A DNA stretch of 64,000 bases. Origin: Adlercreutzia murintestinalis (GTDB lineage Bacteria > Actinomycetota > Coriobacteriia > Coriobacteriales > Eggerthellaceae). Positions 49,448 through 58,514 of this stretch are shown here, piece after piece. Below the pieces are notes generated by a model, which saw only the letters and a program-made list of their open reading frames with translations, ran no database searches and was not told the DNA's origin. The stretch spans positions 1 to 64,000 of the forward strand of contig NZ_CALPCC010000006.1 of NCBI RefSeq assembly GCF_943192905.1, read 5' to 3'. A program made the position numbers and the translations under genes. Each line of letters starts with the position of its first letter. Position 1 is the first letter of the stretch.

Positions 49448-49633
49448 CTAACACCCCGGCGGCCGATACGCTGGCAAAAGGTCAGGTGTCTCGCTCAACT
49501 GTTCCTGGAAGAGATCGGCCATGATGCGGTTGCGCGTGTTCCAGGTAGCACCGGTCACCGCGTCCACCACATGCTCAACGGCATCAGCATCGGCAACGTA
49601 GAGCTTCTGCGCCTCGGCTGCCCGCTCTCTCAC
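49448..49633 (-). CDS. 61-residue protein with a flavinylation-like DAVTGAT motif
   Basis: The GTG start at 49631-49633 overlaps the preceding stop (GTGA) and lies six bases after GGGGGA, so translation is coupled to the membrane-protein gene. The 61 residues include VDAVTGATWNTRNRI, matching the DxxTGAT site where ApbE links FMN in RnfG/NqrC-type domains, but the rest of an FMN_bind domain is missing and there is no signal peptide. A related motif occurs in the Cys-rich protein at 55770. Function unknown; a minimal flavin carrier or a decayed remnant are both possible. Confidence 0.6.
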   Translation of the reverse strand: MRERAAEAQKLYVADADAVEHVVDAVTGATWNTRNRIMADLFQEQLSETPDLLPAYRPPGC

Positions 49634-50154
49634 GCAGGTTCCCCCGCCTCGGCTCTCACCGCGCCTGCGCGCTCCTTCGTGATGGCTCCCGCCAAACCGC
49701 CCGCAGCAGGGTCGCACAGAAACGCCACGACGACGATGGTCGGCCAGAACTGCATGCACAGAGCAACGAAGCGATCGAAAAGATTGACCGCCATCATCTC
49801 GCCGGTCAGAGCCGACATCGTCTGCGTTTCCCCGACACCGGTCATGAAGGCGGTCATCACCACGCCCAAGAACAGCATGATGAGCGTGCTGAAGAACACG
49901 TTCTGAATGAGTCGGAACGCCACCGTCCCCGGGTTGGCATCAAAATAGACTGCGCACGCAGCCGATATCTTCCCCAGCGGTATGACAGCTGTCACCACAA
50001 ACGAGGTCACGAAGGCAACCAGGAAGCTCAAGCCGAAAAACGCGGGATCGATATGGGGCATACCTTGCGAGATGGTGAGACACAAGCAGAGCACTGCTGC
50101 CACGAACAACGAGAAGAACAATCCATATACGAGGTAGTATTTCTTGCTATGCAT
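49630..50154 (-). CDS. Four-helix membrane protein of redox cassette 1
   Basis: 174 residues with four hydrophobic helices: YYLVYGLFFSLFVAAVLCL, FFGLSFLVAFVTSFVVTAV, NVFFSTLIMLFLGVVMTAF and QFWPTIVVVAFLCDPAAGG. ATG 50152-50154 lies eight bases after GAGAGGAG. It follows the Fe-S subunit and could anchor the soluble enzyme to the membrane or move electrons, but no haem-ligand pattern is obvious. I do not recognise the family with certainty. Confidence 0.72.
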   Translation of the reverse strand: MHSKKYYLVYGLFFSLFVAAVLCLCLTISQGMPHIDPAFFGLSFLVAFVTSFVVTAVIPLGKISAACAVYFDANPGTVAFRLIQNVFFSTLIMLFLGVVMTAFMTGVGETQTMSALTGEMMAVNLFDRFVALCMQFWPTIVVVAFLCDPAAGGLAGAITKERAGAVRAEAGEPA

Positions 50155-50215
50155 GAGCGAGGCTCCTCTCAAAATGGCGGGCCACACACGCGTGCAGCCC
50201 GCTGCGAGCACGATG

Positions 50216-50557
50216 CTATCCGACGACAAACAAGGTCTGCTGCTTCTCGTTCATCCGCTCAGCCAACTCATCAATAGGGCCGAACTCGATGCAGCGCGAC
50301 TGGCAGTGCTGCACGCACGTGGGAACCTTCCCCGCTCCGCGGCGCGCCGCACAGGTGTCGCATTGCTTCGTGGGTATGGGCAGATAGGAGAACTGCCAAT
50401 CCTCTTCGGCCTCATCCCCGATGGGCCACGGACCCACCTTGACCACCTTCACGCCGGTCTCGCCGACCGGCAACCCATGCTCCATCTGGCACGCTATCTC
50501 GCAGCTGTGGCAGCCCGAGCACCACTGAGCATCGATCAACAGTCCGTACTTCGCCAT
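50216..50557 (-). CDS. Small two-cluster Fe-S subunit of redox cassette 1
   Basis: 113 residues with two sets of four cysteines: WCSGCHSCEIACQMEHGLP near residue 13 and CDTCAARRGAGKVPTCVQHCQSRC later, as in DMSO-reductase-family electron-transfer subunits. ATG 50555-50557 is seven bases after AGGAGG. It pairs with the catalytic gene just upstream, and resembles the subunit at 58155. Confidence 0.9.
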   Translation of the reverse strand: MAKYGLLIDAQWCSGCHSCEIACQMEHGLPVGETGVKVVKVGPWPIGDEAEEDWQFSYLPIPTKQCDTCAARRGAGKVPTCVQHCQSRCIEFGPIDELAERMNEKQQTLFVVG

Positions 50558-50559
50558 GG

Positions 50560-52791
50560 TTAGTCCTCCTCGACCTTGTAAATCTTGCAGATGGAGCTCT
50601 TGTAGTTCGAGCCGAAACCGCTCTTGCCTGGAACCCAGGGCAGCGTGTTGTTGATGTTGAGGTCGAACACGTCGTAGAACTTCTCCGGATCGCCCTCAGG
50701 GAACCACCAGCCGTGGTCGCATGACACCATGCGGCGGTCCATCACCGGCGTCAGCTTCGCCTTGCGCTTGGCTCGTCCGAGCGGACCTTCCATCCACACC
50801 CAGTCGCCATCGCGAATGCCGTACTTTTCGGCCGTGTCGGGATGGATCTCCATGAGCGGCCAGGGGCGGTAGTGCCGCATGCGCTCGATCTGCCGATGCT
50901 CGGAGTGGAACATGCCCCAGAAACGCGCACCGGAGGTCATTACCAGCGGATACTCATCCATCAGGTCGGGCGTAGAGCCAGGACCGGGCTCGGGCTCTTC
51001 AAAGTAGGGCAGCGGATCGAGACCGGCACGGCTATAGAAGTTGCTCCACAACTCGATGCGGCCCGTGGGCGTATTGAAACCGGGTTGCCCGTCGGGGCGC
51101 AGCATGCCCTTCTCGTAGCGGTAATACTCGATGGGCTGATAGGCCGGTGCCACCTTCTGGAGTTCCTCGAACGTCATATCGGTCGGCTTGAGCATATCGG
51201 TGAACATGTCATCGACGTTATCCCACGGCCATGCCTCCGGGTTCCAGCGGCGTCCCAGCTCCAGGTTGATCTCCATGTCGGATTTCGTCTCGCCCACCGA
51301 GGTGACCTTGTTGATGGTGGAGCCACGCTGAGCGCCAGAGACGAACGCGATGCCGTTGCGCTCGGCAAAGGTCTGCGCGGGCAGCACCACATCGGCGAGC
51401 GCGGCGATCGTAGGCGTCTTGAACAAGTCGACCACCACGATGAAATCAAGCTTGTTCAGCGCTTTGTAGAGCCGTTGCGGATCGGCGCCCATGCATGCGA
51501 TGGGATTGGTCGTCTGCAACCATGCGCCATGGATCTCGTAGGGCTCGCCGGTCTCGATGGTCTTCACCGTCTCGTCGGGCTGAGACACCGCGAAGCCGAA
51601 GTTGTACAACGGGTAATCCTGGATGCCGATGCGCTTGGCTTCCTGCTCGGGACCGAGCACTTCACGTCCCCAGCCGCCCGCAACGGACAGGATCTCGGGC
51701 GCCACGATCATGCCGCCAGGACGCTCCATGTTGCCAGTGATCTCCCACAGGGCGAGGATGGCCTGACCCGCAGGCATCGCCTCACGCGTCATATCCACCG
51801 CCACACCCCATTGCAAGGTGGAGTTCTTGGCATTGCCCAGAAGGCGTGCCGCCGCGACGATCTTGTCTTCGGGCACCCACGTGATCTCGGACACGCGCTC
51901 CACCGGGAACTCCGCCGCACGAGCGCGCAGCTCGTCGAAGCCGTAACACCACTTGTCCACGAACTCATGATCGTAGAGATCCTCGTTGATGATGATGTTG
52001 ATCATGCCGAGCGCTAGTGCCGCGTCGGTACCAGGACGCACCCGCAGATGCAGCTCGGATTTGGTTGCCAGCCACGTGACTTTCGGGTCGACCGTAACGA
52101 TCTTCATCCCGCGCTTCATCAGATCGATCACCCAGTGACCATAGAAGCCCTCGATGTTTGACTTCAGCGGATAGTTGCCCCAGATGAACATGACCTCGGG
52201 CACCTCATAGTCGGGGTGATCGTAGCGCTCGGGGAACTGCTGGGCCGCGTCAGGGATCCACGGCGCACCGGTGGTAGCAGCCATACCGGCGATACGCGGC
52301 AGATAGCATGCCTGACCCGACAGCAGACCAGTGTAGTTAGGCGAGCCGAACGACCAAGCCAAGCGCGTGATATACGCCGCGATATCGCGTCCTGTTCCCT
52401 GAGCGAAGATGACGGATTCGGGGCCGTATTCCTCCTTGATCGCCATGAACTTCTCGGTGATCAGGTCGTAGGCCTCATCCCAGCTGATGCGTTCCCACGT
52501 GTCCTTGCCGCGGTCCTCCCGCGCACGCTTCATGGGGTACAGCAGGCGCTCCTTGTGATTGGTCACCTCGGGCGCATCCAAACAGCGCATGCACAGACGC
52601 CCTTCCGTCCAGGGGTCCTCCGGGTCGCCCTCGCATTTGACGAAGTTGCCCTCTTGGTCGGTGTACATGATGACACCGCAGCCCAGATGGCAACCCGGGC
52701 CTGTCCATGCGCAGCCACGCGTCACATGATAGTCGCCCTCGTCGTACTTGAATGGCTTTTCGTGCTCAACAGTCCGATACTTTTCGCTCAT
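50560..52791 (-). CDS. Molybdopterin oxidoreductase, catalytic subunit 1
   Basis: DMSO-reductase-family enzyme of 743 residues, resembling pyrogallol transhydroxylase, acetylene hydratase and the catechol dehydroxylases of Eggerthellaceae. Fe-S cysteines: C27, C34, C38 and C67 (GCAWTGPGCHLGCGV, GRLCMRC). Candidate metal ligand C162 in LSGQACYLPR. A C-terminal cofactor-binding region follows GDWVWMEGPLG. Start ATG 52789-52791 after GGAG. No Tat signal, so probably cytoplasmic. The substrate is unknown; likely a phenolic or other organic acceptor. Confidence 0.88.
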   Translation of the reverse strand: MSEKYRTVEHEKPFKYDEGDYHVTRGCAWTGPGCHLGCGVIMYTDQEGNFVKCEGDPEDPWTEGRLCMRCLDAPEVTNHKERLLYPMKRAREDRGKDTWERISWDEAYDLITEKFMAIKEEYGPESVIFAQGTGRDIAAYITRLAWSFGSPNYTGLLSGQACYLPRIAGMAATTGAPWIPDAAQQFPERYDHPDYEVPEVMFIWGNYPLKSNIEGFYGHWVIDLMKRGMKIVTVDPKVTWLATKSELHLRVRPGTDAALALGMINIIINEDLYDHEFVDKWCYGFDELRARAAEFPVERVSEITWVPEDKIVAAARLLGNAKNSTLQWGVAVDMTREAMPAGQAILALWEITGNMERPGGMIVAPEILSVAGGWGREVLGPEQEAKRIGIQDYPLYNFGFAVSQPDETVKTIETGEPYEIHGAWLQTTNPIACMGADPQRLYKALNKLDFIVVVDLFKTPTIAALADVVLPAQTFAERNGIAFVSGAQRGSTINKVTSVGETKSDMEINLELGRRWNPEAWPWDNVDDMFTDMLKPTDMTFEELQKVAPAYQPIEYYRYEKGMLRPDGQPGFNTPTGRIELWSNFYSRAGLDPLPYFEEPEPGPGSTPDLMDEYPLVMTSGARFWGMFHSEHRQIERMRHYRPWPLMEIHPDTAEKYGIRDGDWVWMEGPLGRAKRKAKLTPVMDRRMVSCDHGWWFPEGDPEKFYDVFDLNINNTLPWVPGKSGFGSNYKSSICKIYKVEED

Positions 52792-52967
52792 TCCCTTTTC
52801 TCCATTCTCTCGAACAGAAGCAGCTGGCTTCATTTCCCTCTCTTGCGCAGAAGCGAAACCATCCGCTAACCTTGGTCAGAAGCTACCCGCCCGGCGACCT
52901 ACGCGCCATCGGCTCAAACGCTGAAACAGTGGAATCCGACTCGGCTTTTTCGGTTAGGAGTACACAG

Positions 52968-54479
52968 ATGACGGCTATGGAAAAATGTATGAGCGATCCT
53001 GTTGAGCCAGTTCAGGGCCTCAATTCTCCCTTGGTGTTCACCACGGTGTGCGGGTTTTCGCTCTACTGGGCGTGCTTGTTCACCATGCTCATGCGGAATT
53101 CGTTCATGGACGGTGGCATCGAAGTTCTGTGGTATCACTTCTTCTTGCGGATCGCATTTCTGGTCGGATGCGTGGCAATGTGCGCCGCAATGGCCTTCGC
53201 AACCGACTTTTTATCCACGCAGCGCGGCGTGCGCATGCAGCGTGGCGGCGTTTTCATGTTCTCGTTCGTCGCCATCACATCGTCACTGATCTACCACTCG
53301 ACCGGGATGCCCATGCCGCTCGCCTTCGATTGTGTTGCGTGGGGCTTGGCTGGCGTGGGACTCACCTGTCTGTTCATGCCATGGGTGGAACTGATGGGAT
53401 CGATAACGCGCAGGGAAATGGTGCTTGCGCTTGCCGGATCAATCGCCCTGGGTGCGTGTTTGTATCTCATGATGAACATGCTCCCCTTTCCCTTCAACAT
53501 CGCGCTGCTCTGCATCGGTCCGCTGTGCAGTTTGGCCATTGTCGTCATGCTCGAACACAGCGACGAGGTGGTGCCAGCGCCATTCATCCCACGCGAACGA
53601 TCGCGCGAAAACATCAAGCTCACGCTCCCGTTCAGAGCGATGACGATCGCCTACGGGGTGGTGCTGGGATTGGGCATTGGGCTGACCACGCAGATCCAAG
53701 GAGATGCCGCGCTCTATAGCGGCATTGCGGGGGCTACCGTGTTCGGTGTCGTAGCCGCGGTAGCGTGCCTGCGCTTCATGCCCGAGCGCGTCCAGCAAAA
53801 CGGCGCCTTCCAGATCTTGTTCCCGGTGCTCATCATCGCGCTCTTACCGATGTCGTTTTTGCAGGGAGCACCGGCAACCGTTTGCAATATGCTCGTGTTC
53901 GCCTGCTTTGCCATTTTCGAGATCGCTGGTATATACCTCATGCTGTTCTTATCAGAGCGCCATAAAGCCTCGCGACTCCAGCTTGCATGCAGCTTGCAGG
54001 CATGCCTGTTCGCCGGTGTCTTGATCGGCCACCTGATCGGTGTGGTAGCCACCTCGTCGGGCGTCATGGACTACCCCATGCTGTCAGCCGCCGCGCTTGC
54101 GTTGGTGGTGGTGCTGGCGATCATGGTGACGTTGTTCGGTGTTGGACCGGTCGATCGCAGTGGGGCCCTTGCGAAGCGCAAGGACATTGAACCCAACGTC
54201 GAGCACGGGCGCTGGCGCGCACGCTGCGAGGCGGTGGCGCGCGAGCATGGGCTGTCCGCTCGCGAGACCGAGGTGTTCATGCTGCTGGCGAAAGGCCGTG
54301 GGATCGAGCACATCCAAGGCAAACTGTGCATTTCAGGACACACGGTCAAAAGCCACGTGTACAACATCTACCGCAAGATGGATATCAACTCGCGCGAAGA
54401 GCTCCTTGATGCTGTTGAGCTGTATGAGATCGCAGCCGCCCGCCCTCTGCCGACCGAAGACACCTCGCACCGCGACTGA
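52968..54479 (+). CDS. Membrane-LuxR regulator of redox cassette 1
   Basis: 503 residues: about 12 hydrophobic helices (1-400) and a C-terminal LuxR-type HTH (LSARETEVFMLLAKGRGIEHIQGKLCISGHTVKSHVYNIYRKMDINSREEL). Start ATG 52968 seven bases after AGGAG. This membrane-LuxR architecture is abundant in Eggerthellaceae next to redox genes. Divergent from catalytic subunit 1 with a 176-base gap, which contains GAAGC-AGCTG-GCTTC (about 52820-52835) as a possible operator. It probably senses the enzyme's substrate. Confidence 0.9.
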   Translation: MTAMEKCMSDPVEPVQGLNSPLVFTTVCGFSLYWACLFTMLMRNSFMDGGIEVLWYHFFLRIAFLVGCVAMCAAMAFATDFLSTQRGVRMQRGGVFMFSFVAITSSLIYHSTGMPMPLAFDCVAWGLAGVGLTCLFMPWVELMGSITRREMVLALAGSIALGACLYLMMNMLPFPFNIALLCIGPLCSLAIVVMLEHSDEVVPAPFIPRERSRENIKLTLPFRAMTIAYGVVLGLGIGLTTQIQGDAALYSGIAGATVFGVVAAVACLRFMPERVQQNGAFQILFPVLIIALLPMSFLQGAPATVCNMLVFACFAIFEIAGIYLMLFLSERHKASRLQLACSLQACLFAGVLIGHLIGVVATSSGVMDYPMLSAAALALVVVLAIMVTLFGVGPVDRSGALAKRKDIEPNVEHGRWRARCEAVAREHGLSARETEVFMLLAKGRGIEHIQGKLCISGHTVKSHVYNIYRKMDINSREELLDAVELYEIAAARPLPTEDTSHRD

Positions 54480-54484
54480 TACGA

Positions 54485-54516
54485 CAGAACCCCCGCAACG
54501 CATCACGGGGGTTCTG
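54485..54516. terminator. Bidirectional hairpin terminator between luxR and serC
   Basis: CAGAACCCCCG and CGGGGGTTCTG, an 11-bp perfect stem, in the gap between the converging regulator gene and serC. No T-run, but the position suits both genes. Confidence 0.7.
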
Positions 54517-54547
54517 CAATGAGCGTTTGTGCTTCTTGCGCAGCAGG

Positions 54548-55630
54548 TCAGCTGTTCTCGCGCTCGAACTGCGCCATGAAATCGACCAGCGCCTGCACGC
54601 CAGCCTGCGGCATGGCGTTGTAGATGCTCGCGCGCATGCCGCCAACGCTGCGGTGACCCTTGATGGATTCGATGTTGTGGTTCTTGCACTCGGCGATGAA
54701 CTTCGCATCCAAGTCGGCATCGCCGGTGATGAACGGCACGTTCATCAGGCTGCGGCAATCCTTGCGCGCGGTGCCGCGGAACAGCTTGCTCTGATCGAGG
54801 AAGTCGTAGAGCAGCGCCGCTTTCTCCTCATTCTTCTGCTGCATGACGGAAAGGCCGCCCATGTTCTTCAGCCATTTGAACACCAGCCCGCAGATGTAGA
54901 TGCCCCAGCATGGCGGAGTATTCGACAAGCTCTTGGCATCCACCTGCGTCAGGTAGCGCATGATGGTCGGGGTGGCAGGATTCACATCCTCGCGCACCAG
55001 GTCCTCCCGCACGATCACGATGACCACGCCAGCCGGGCCCACGTTCTTCTGCACGCCGCCGTAGATCAGGCCATAATCGGACACGTTCACCGGCTCGGAG
55101 AGGAACATGGAGGATACATCGGAGACCAGCGGGATGCCGCCAGTCTGCGGCAGTTTCGCATAGCGCGTGCCGTAGATGGTCTCGTTCTGGCAGATGTAGA
55201 CATAGTCGGCATCGGGCGAGAAGGTCAAGCCATCAACCTCGGGAACATACGAGAAGTTCTCGTCCTCAGAGGATGCGATGCAGCGCGCGTCGCCGTAGAG
55301 GTTGGCTTCCTTCCATGCCTTCTTCGACCATGAACCGGATACGATGTAGTCGGCCACGTTGTTGCGCATGAGGTTCATAGGGATGGCGGCGAACTGTTGG
55401 GTGGCGCCGCCCTGCAGGAACAGCACGTGGTAGTTGTCGGGGATCGCCATCAGCTCGCGCAGGTCGGCTTCGGCCGTTTCGATGATATCGGCGAACGCTT
55501 TCGAGCGGTGGCTCATCTCCATCACCGACATGCCCGTTCCCTTGTAATCGAGCATATCAGCCTGCGCCTCGCGCAGCACCTCTTCGGGCAATACCGCCGG
55601 TCCTGCCGAGAAATTGTAAACACGTGCCAT
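54548..55630 (-). CDS. serC: Phosphoserine aminotransferase
   Basis: Second step of serine synthesis, PLP-dependent. 360 residues: RVYNFSAGPAVLPEEVL at the N-terminus, the GGATQQFAAIPMN block, the PLP lysine in LIYGGVQKNVGPAG, and GHRSVGGMRASIYNA near the end. Start ATG 55628-55630. Separate from serA by the first redox cassette. Confidence 0.95.
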   Translation of the reverse strand: MARVYNFSAGPAVLPEEVLREAQADMLDYKGTGMSVMEMSHRSKAFADIIETAEADLRELMAIPDNYHVLFLQGGATQQFAAIPMNLMRNNVADYIVSGSWSKKAWKEANLYGDARCIASSEDENFSYVPEVDGLTFSPDADYVYICQNETIYGTRYAKLPQTGGIPLVSDVSSMFLSEPVNVSDYGLIYGGVQKNVGPAGVVIVIVREDLVREDVNPATPTIMRYLTQVDAKSLSNTPPCWGIYICGLVFKWLKNMGGLSVMQQKNEEKAALLYDFLDQSKLFRGTARKDCRSLMNVPFITGDADLDAKFIAECKNHNIESIKGHRSVGGMRASIYNAMPQAGVQALVDFMAQFERENS

Positions 55631-55769
55631 GTACCAGCCGCTCCTTCGCATCGGTTTTGTTCGGAATGGCGCTATTGTATCGCTCATTCGCGCTGCGCGG
55701 ACGACGTATCGGTCTGCGTGCGCGACCGATGGCCCTCTTGCGGCATGAAGGGACGCGCAGGGAACGACG

Positions 55770-56159
55770 TCAGCTGACCCCTGGAGGTTTGATGCCCAGA
55801 TCGGTCAGCACCGATGCCATATCATCAAGCCCCAGATCGCGGCAAGCAGAAGCGACACCTGGCGTTGCGCCGGTCGCAGCATCGCAGGAAGGCGCCCCAG
55901 GAGGCGCAGGGCATTCCGGCACATCCCCTGCCTGACCGCAGTCCATCGCCTTGAAGGCGCTCGCCCAATCGGTGGCGCCGCTGACCGCATCCACCTCGCC
56001 ATCCTCTGGTGCCACGAGCCCCCATGCCTGCGCGCACACGCCGCAGCCCACGCAGATCGCACATCGCGCGCCCGACCAACGATTCCCTGTCGTTTCGTCC
56101 TGAAAACACTTCCCGCAGCCAACGCAAACCGCGCAACGCTTTCCCATGCGCTCAGTCAT
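55770..56159 (-). CDS. Cys-rich protein with flavinylation-like DxxSGAT/DxxTGAT motifs
   Basis: 129 residues. Two CX2CX2CX2C blocks, CAVCVGCGKC (about 9-18) and CAICVGCGVC (about 33-42), could bind Fe-S clusters or metal. Two DxxSGAT-like motifs follow, VDAVSGATDWASAF and CDAATGATPGV, the first like the FMN site of ApbE substrates. No signal peptide. It overlaps the MFS gene by eight bases, so it belongs to cassette 2. No family is recognised; a small flavo-iron-sulfur carrier is my inference. Confidence 0.6.
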   Translation of the reverse strand: MTERMGKRCAVCVGCGKCFQDETTGNRWSGARCAICVGCGVCAQAWGLVAPEDGEVDAVSGATDWASAFKAMDCGQAGDVPECPAPPGAPSCDAATGATPGVASACRDLGLDDMASVLTDLGIKPPGVS

Positions 56160-57426
56160 GACCAGAAGCCTTGCCGCCTGGCTTGATGAAGAACGACAGC
56201 ACGAGCGCGATCACCGATAACGGGATGACGGTCGCCCATGCCGATCCCATCCACCCCAGGCCCGCATCAAGACACGCTCCATACACCGGCGCCAGCATCT
56301 GACCAAAGCATTGCGTGAATTGCATGACCGCCATGCCAAGCGTGGCCGCCATGGCCGAGCTGGACAGGATGGTGGGCGCGAGCGGACGACTGCCACCCCC
56401 GCCGAATGCCGCTGAGAACCCCATGAGCACGATGAACGCCCAGATGCCCGCAAGCCCTAAGCCCGACGCCTCCGAGGGAAACCCAACCAGAAAGCCGATG
56501 ATGCTCGTCACGGCGAACAGTGTGACCAAAATGTACTTCCGATTGATGGAAAGCCGGTCTGACCATGCACCTGATAAGGGGTTCATGATGAAGCCGATCA
56601 GCGTGATCACTGACGTCATGAATCCCGCCGTTGCCATATCAAACCCCACAGAGCCCAGATACGTTGGATAATAGGTGTTCACGACCCCACCCTGGATGAA
56701 GTTGAACACGAGAAACGTCAACCCCAGGATCCAGATATAGCGGTTCTTGAGGTAGGTGAAGCAATCGCGAAAGCTGCCCTCCACACCGTAGTTGGGAATG
56801 GAGCTTTGCCCCACCGGAACGCGGTAGAGCGCCACGAACAGCACGAGCGCCACGATCGTAACGGCCACGACGCCATAGAACACCGACTGCCATCCAAACG
56901 TCGCAGCCAAGGCAGGAGCCACGTTGAAATCGATGGTGATGGCCATGGGCACCCACGTGCACCACGCTCCAAGCGCGAGACCGCGCGTTTTGTTTGGGAA
57001 CCACAGCGAAATGATGGTGGGCGCTGCAACACCGATGAGCCCAAGGCCCACGCCCTCGGCAAATCGCCCCAGATATAAAAGCACGACGGAATTGGTAGCG
57101 ACCTCCACCAGACCGCCCGCGATGATGCAGCCGAGCGCGATGGCGCAGGTCGCGCGCAAACCAATGCGGCGACAGATGAACGCAGCTGGAAAGGCAAGAA
57201 TCGCGCCGATAATGGCAAGACAGGTCATGAGCATACCGAACTCGGCATAGCCAAGCCCGTAGGTGCCGATGATCTCACCGGCAATAGCGGTGATCTTGAA
57301 CTGACCAAGCGGAGCACAGATGCTCGCAAGATAGGTCACGGCCAGGATGACCCATGCATAGCGTGGGGTCTTCTGGATGGGATCGGAAGCAATTCCAAGG
57401 TGGATCGCATTCTCGGTCATGGACAT
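56152..57426 (-). CDS. MFS transporter of redox cassette 2
   Basis: 424 residues, about 12 membrane helices. MFS loop motifs include FICRRIGLRATC and SGAWSDRLSINRKYIL. Start ATG 57424-57426 after GAGGGG. It probably imports the substrate or exports the product of the cassette's enzyme; the substrate is unknown. Confidence 0.88.
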   Translation of the reverse strand: MSMTENAIHLGIASDPIQKTPRYAWVILAVTYLASICAPLGQFKITAIAGEIIGTYGLGYAEFGMLMTCLAIIGAILAFPAAFICRRIGLRATCAIALGCIIAGGLVEVATNSVVLLYLGRFAEGVGLGLIGVAAPTIISLWFPNKTRGLALGAWCTWVPMAITIDFNVAPALAATFGWQSVFYGVVAVTIVALVLFVALYRVPVGQSSIPNYGVEGSFRDCFTYLKNRYIWILGLTFLVFNFIQGGVVNTYYPTYLGSVGFDMATAGFMTSVITLIGFIMNPLSGAWSDRLSINRKYILVTLFAVTSIIGFLVGFPSEASGLGLAGIWAFIVLMGFSAAFGGGGSRPLAPTILSSSAMAATLGMAVMQFTQCFGQMLAPVYGACLDAGLGWMGSAWATVIPLSVIALVLSFFIKPGGKASGHD

Positions 57427-57502
57427 GGTGTCCCCTCTTCTCCTTTGCCGATCGCCCATGAGCGTCGGCTACGGTCATTGACGCAGCAGAGCACCCGATC
57501 GT

Positions 57503-58045
57503 TCACCTCTGAGGCGCACGCTCAGGCTCCTGCTCCACCTCCCATTCCTCCAAAATGACGTTGCCGCGGTACTTATACAGACCATAGATACCGAAGAAGC
57601 GGTAGTCAGCTACCGTGAACCGACCCGCGATCGAGGTGACGAAATCGGCAGCTTGGCGATTGAACGCACCGTGCTCGAACACGTACAGATTGGCGATGTT
57701 GTCGCGACTTCCCGTGGGCGCAAGGAAAACAGCCTCGCCCATCTCCACAGGCAGCCCATCGGTCTTCATCCGCAGGTTCTCGAGCGCCATCTTCGGCTGG
57801 AAGAAGCGCAACCAGTTGCGTCGGTTGAGCCTCGCGCACTCCGCCCACAGCAGCGAATGCTTCTGCGCATCATCGGCATAGATAGCATGGAGAAGCTCTT
57901 GGTAGCTCCCAACAGCGCGCGCTGCTTCTGCAAAATCGGGACGAAAGGCATCTCCGCACGTTACGTAAAGAGCGATTCTGCGCAACGGTTCTTGGAGCGT
58001 AGGCGGGGCTGCATCAATCTGTGCCCTGAACTCGGCAACCTCCAC
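57503..58045 (-). CDS. Conserved protein of redox cassette 2, unknown function
   Basis: About 180 residues from a GTG start at 58045, seven bases after AAGGAGG. Tryptophan/aromatic-rich with the block RRNWLRFFQPKMALENLRMKTDGL and a C-terminal TVADYRFFGIYGLYKYRGN. It occupies the place where many molybdoenzyme operons have a TorD-like chaperone, but I see no TorD signature, so chaperone function is only suggested by position. Confidence 0.7.
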   Translation of the reverse strand: MEVAEFRAQIDAAPPTLQEPLRRIALYVTCGDAFRPDFAEAARAVGSYQELLHAIYADDAQKHSLLWAECARLNRRNWLRFFQPKMALENLRMKTDGLPVEMGEAVFLAPTGSRDNIANLYVFEHGAFNRQAADFVTSIAGRFTVADYRFFGIYGLYKYRGNVILEEWEVEQEPERAPQR

Positions 58046-58154
58046 GGTCTGACCTCCTTGACAAACGGCAGGACGCATATCGCCTGCGAGGAACGGGAGC
58101 GGCATAGCTTGCGCTACGCAATGCAAGCTATGTCGTTATCCAATCAAGCGCATC

Positions 58155-58514
58155 TCATGCGCACGGTGGCACCCAGAGATACTGTTCAGACTTGGCATCG
58201 AGTTTCTGATAGAGCTCTTCGACCGTTCCGAATTCCAAGCATTTCGCCTGGCAATGGAAGACGCAGCTTGGCAGCTTGCCGTGAGCCCGGCGATCAGCGC
58301 AGAGGTCGCATAGGCGCGTGAACGACGGGATATTGTCATACACATAACGATCGGTCGGCTCGCCATCAGCGGTGCGAATGGGCCAAGGGCCATCCGTCAT
58401 CACCTTCACGCCCCACTGCTCGAGCGGCAGATCGTGCTCTGCCTGACAGGCAACCTCGCACGAGTAGCACCCCGTGCAATATTGATAATCGACGAGTATC
58501 GCGTTTCTAGACAT
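58155..58514 (-). CDS. Small two-cluster Fe-S subunit of redox cassette 2
   Basis: 119 residues: YCTGCYSCEVACQAEHDLP and CDLCADRRAHGKLPSCVFHCQAKC, matching the 50216 protein closely. Start ATG 58512-58514 overlaps the catalytic stop (TGATG) with GAGGAGG seven bases upstream. Transfers electrons to or from the catalytic subunit. Confidence 0.9.
   Translation of the reverse strand: MSRNAILVDYQYCTGCYSCEVACQAEHDLPLEQWGVKVMTDGPWPIRTADGEPTDRYVYDNIPSFTRLCDLCADRRAHGKLPSCVFHCQAKCLEFGTVEELYQKLDAKSEQYLWVPPCA

Noticed and set aside
46006-49524. 1172-codon plus-strand open frame opposite leuA and serA
   Set aside because: It is an antisense shadow of two certain genes in GC-rich codons; it has His/Arg-rich composition and no family signature.
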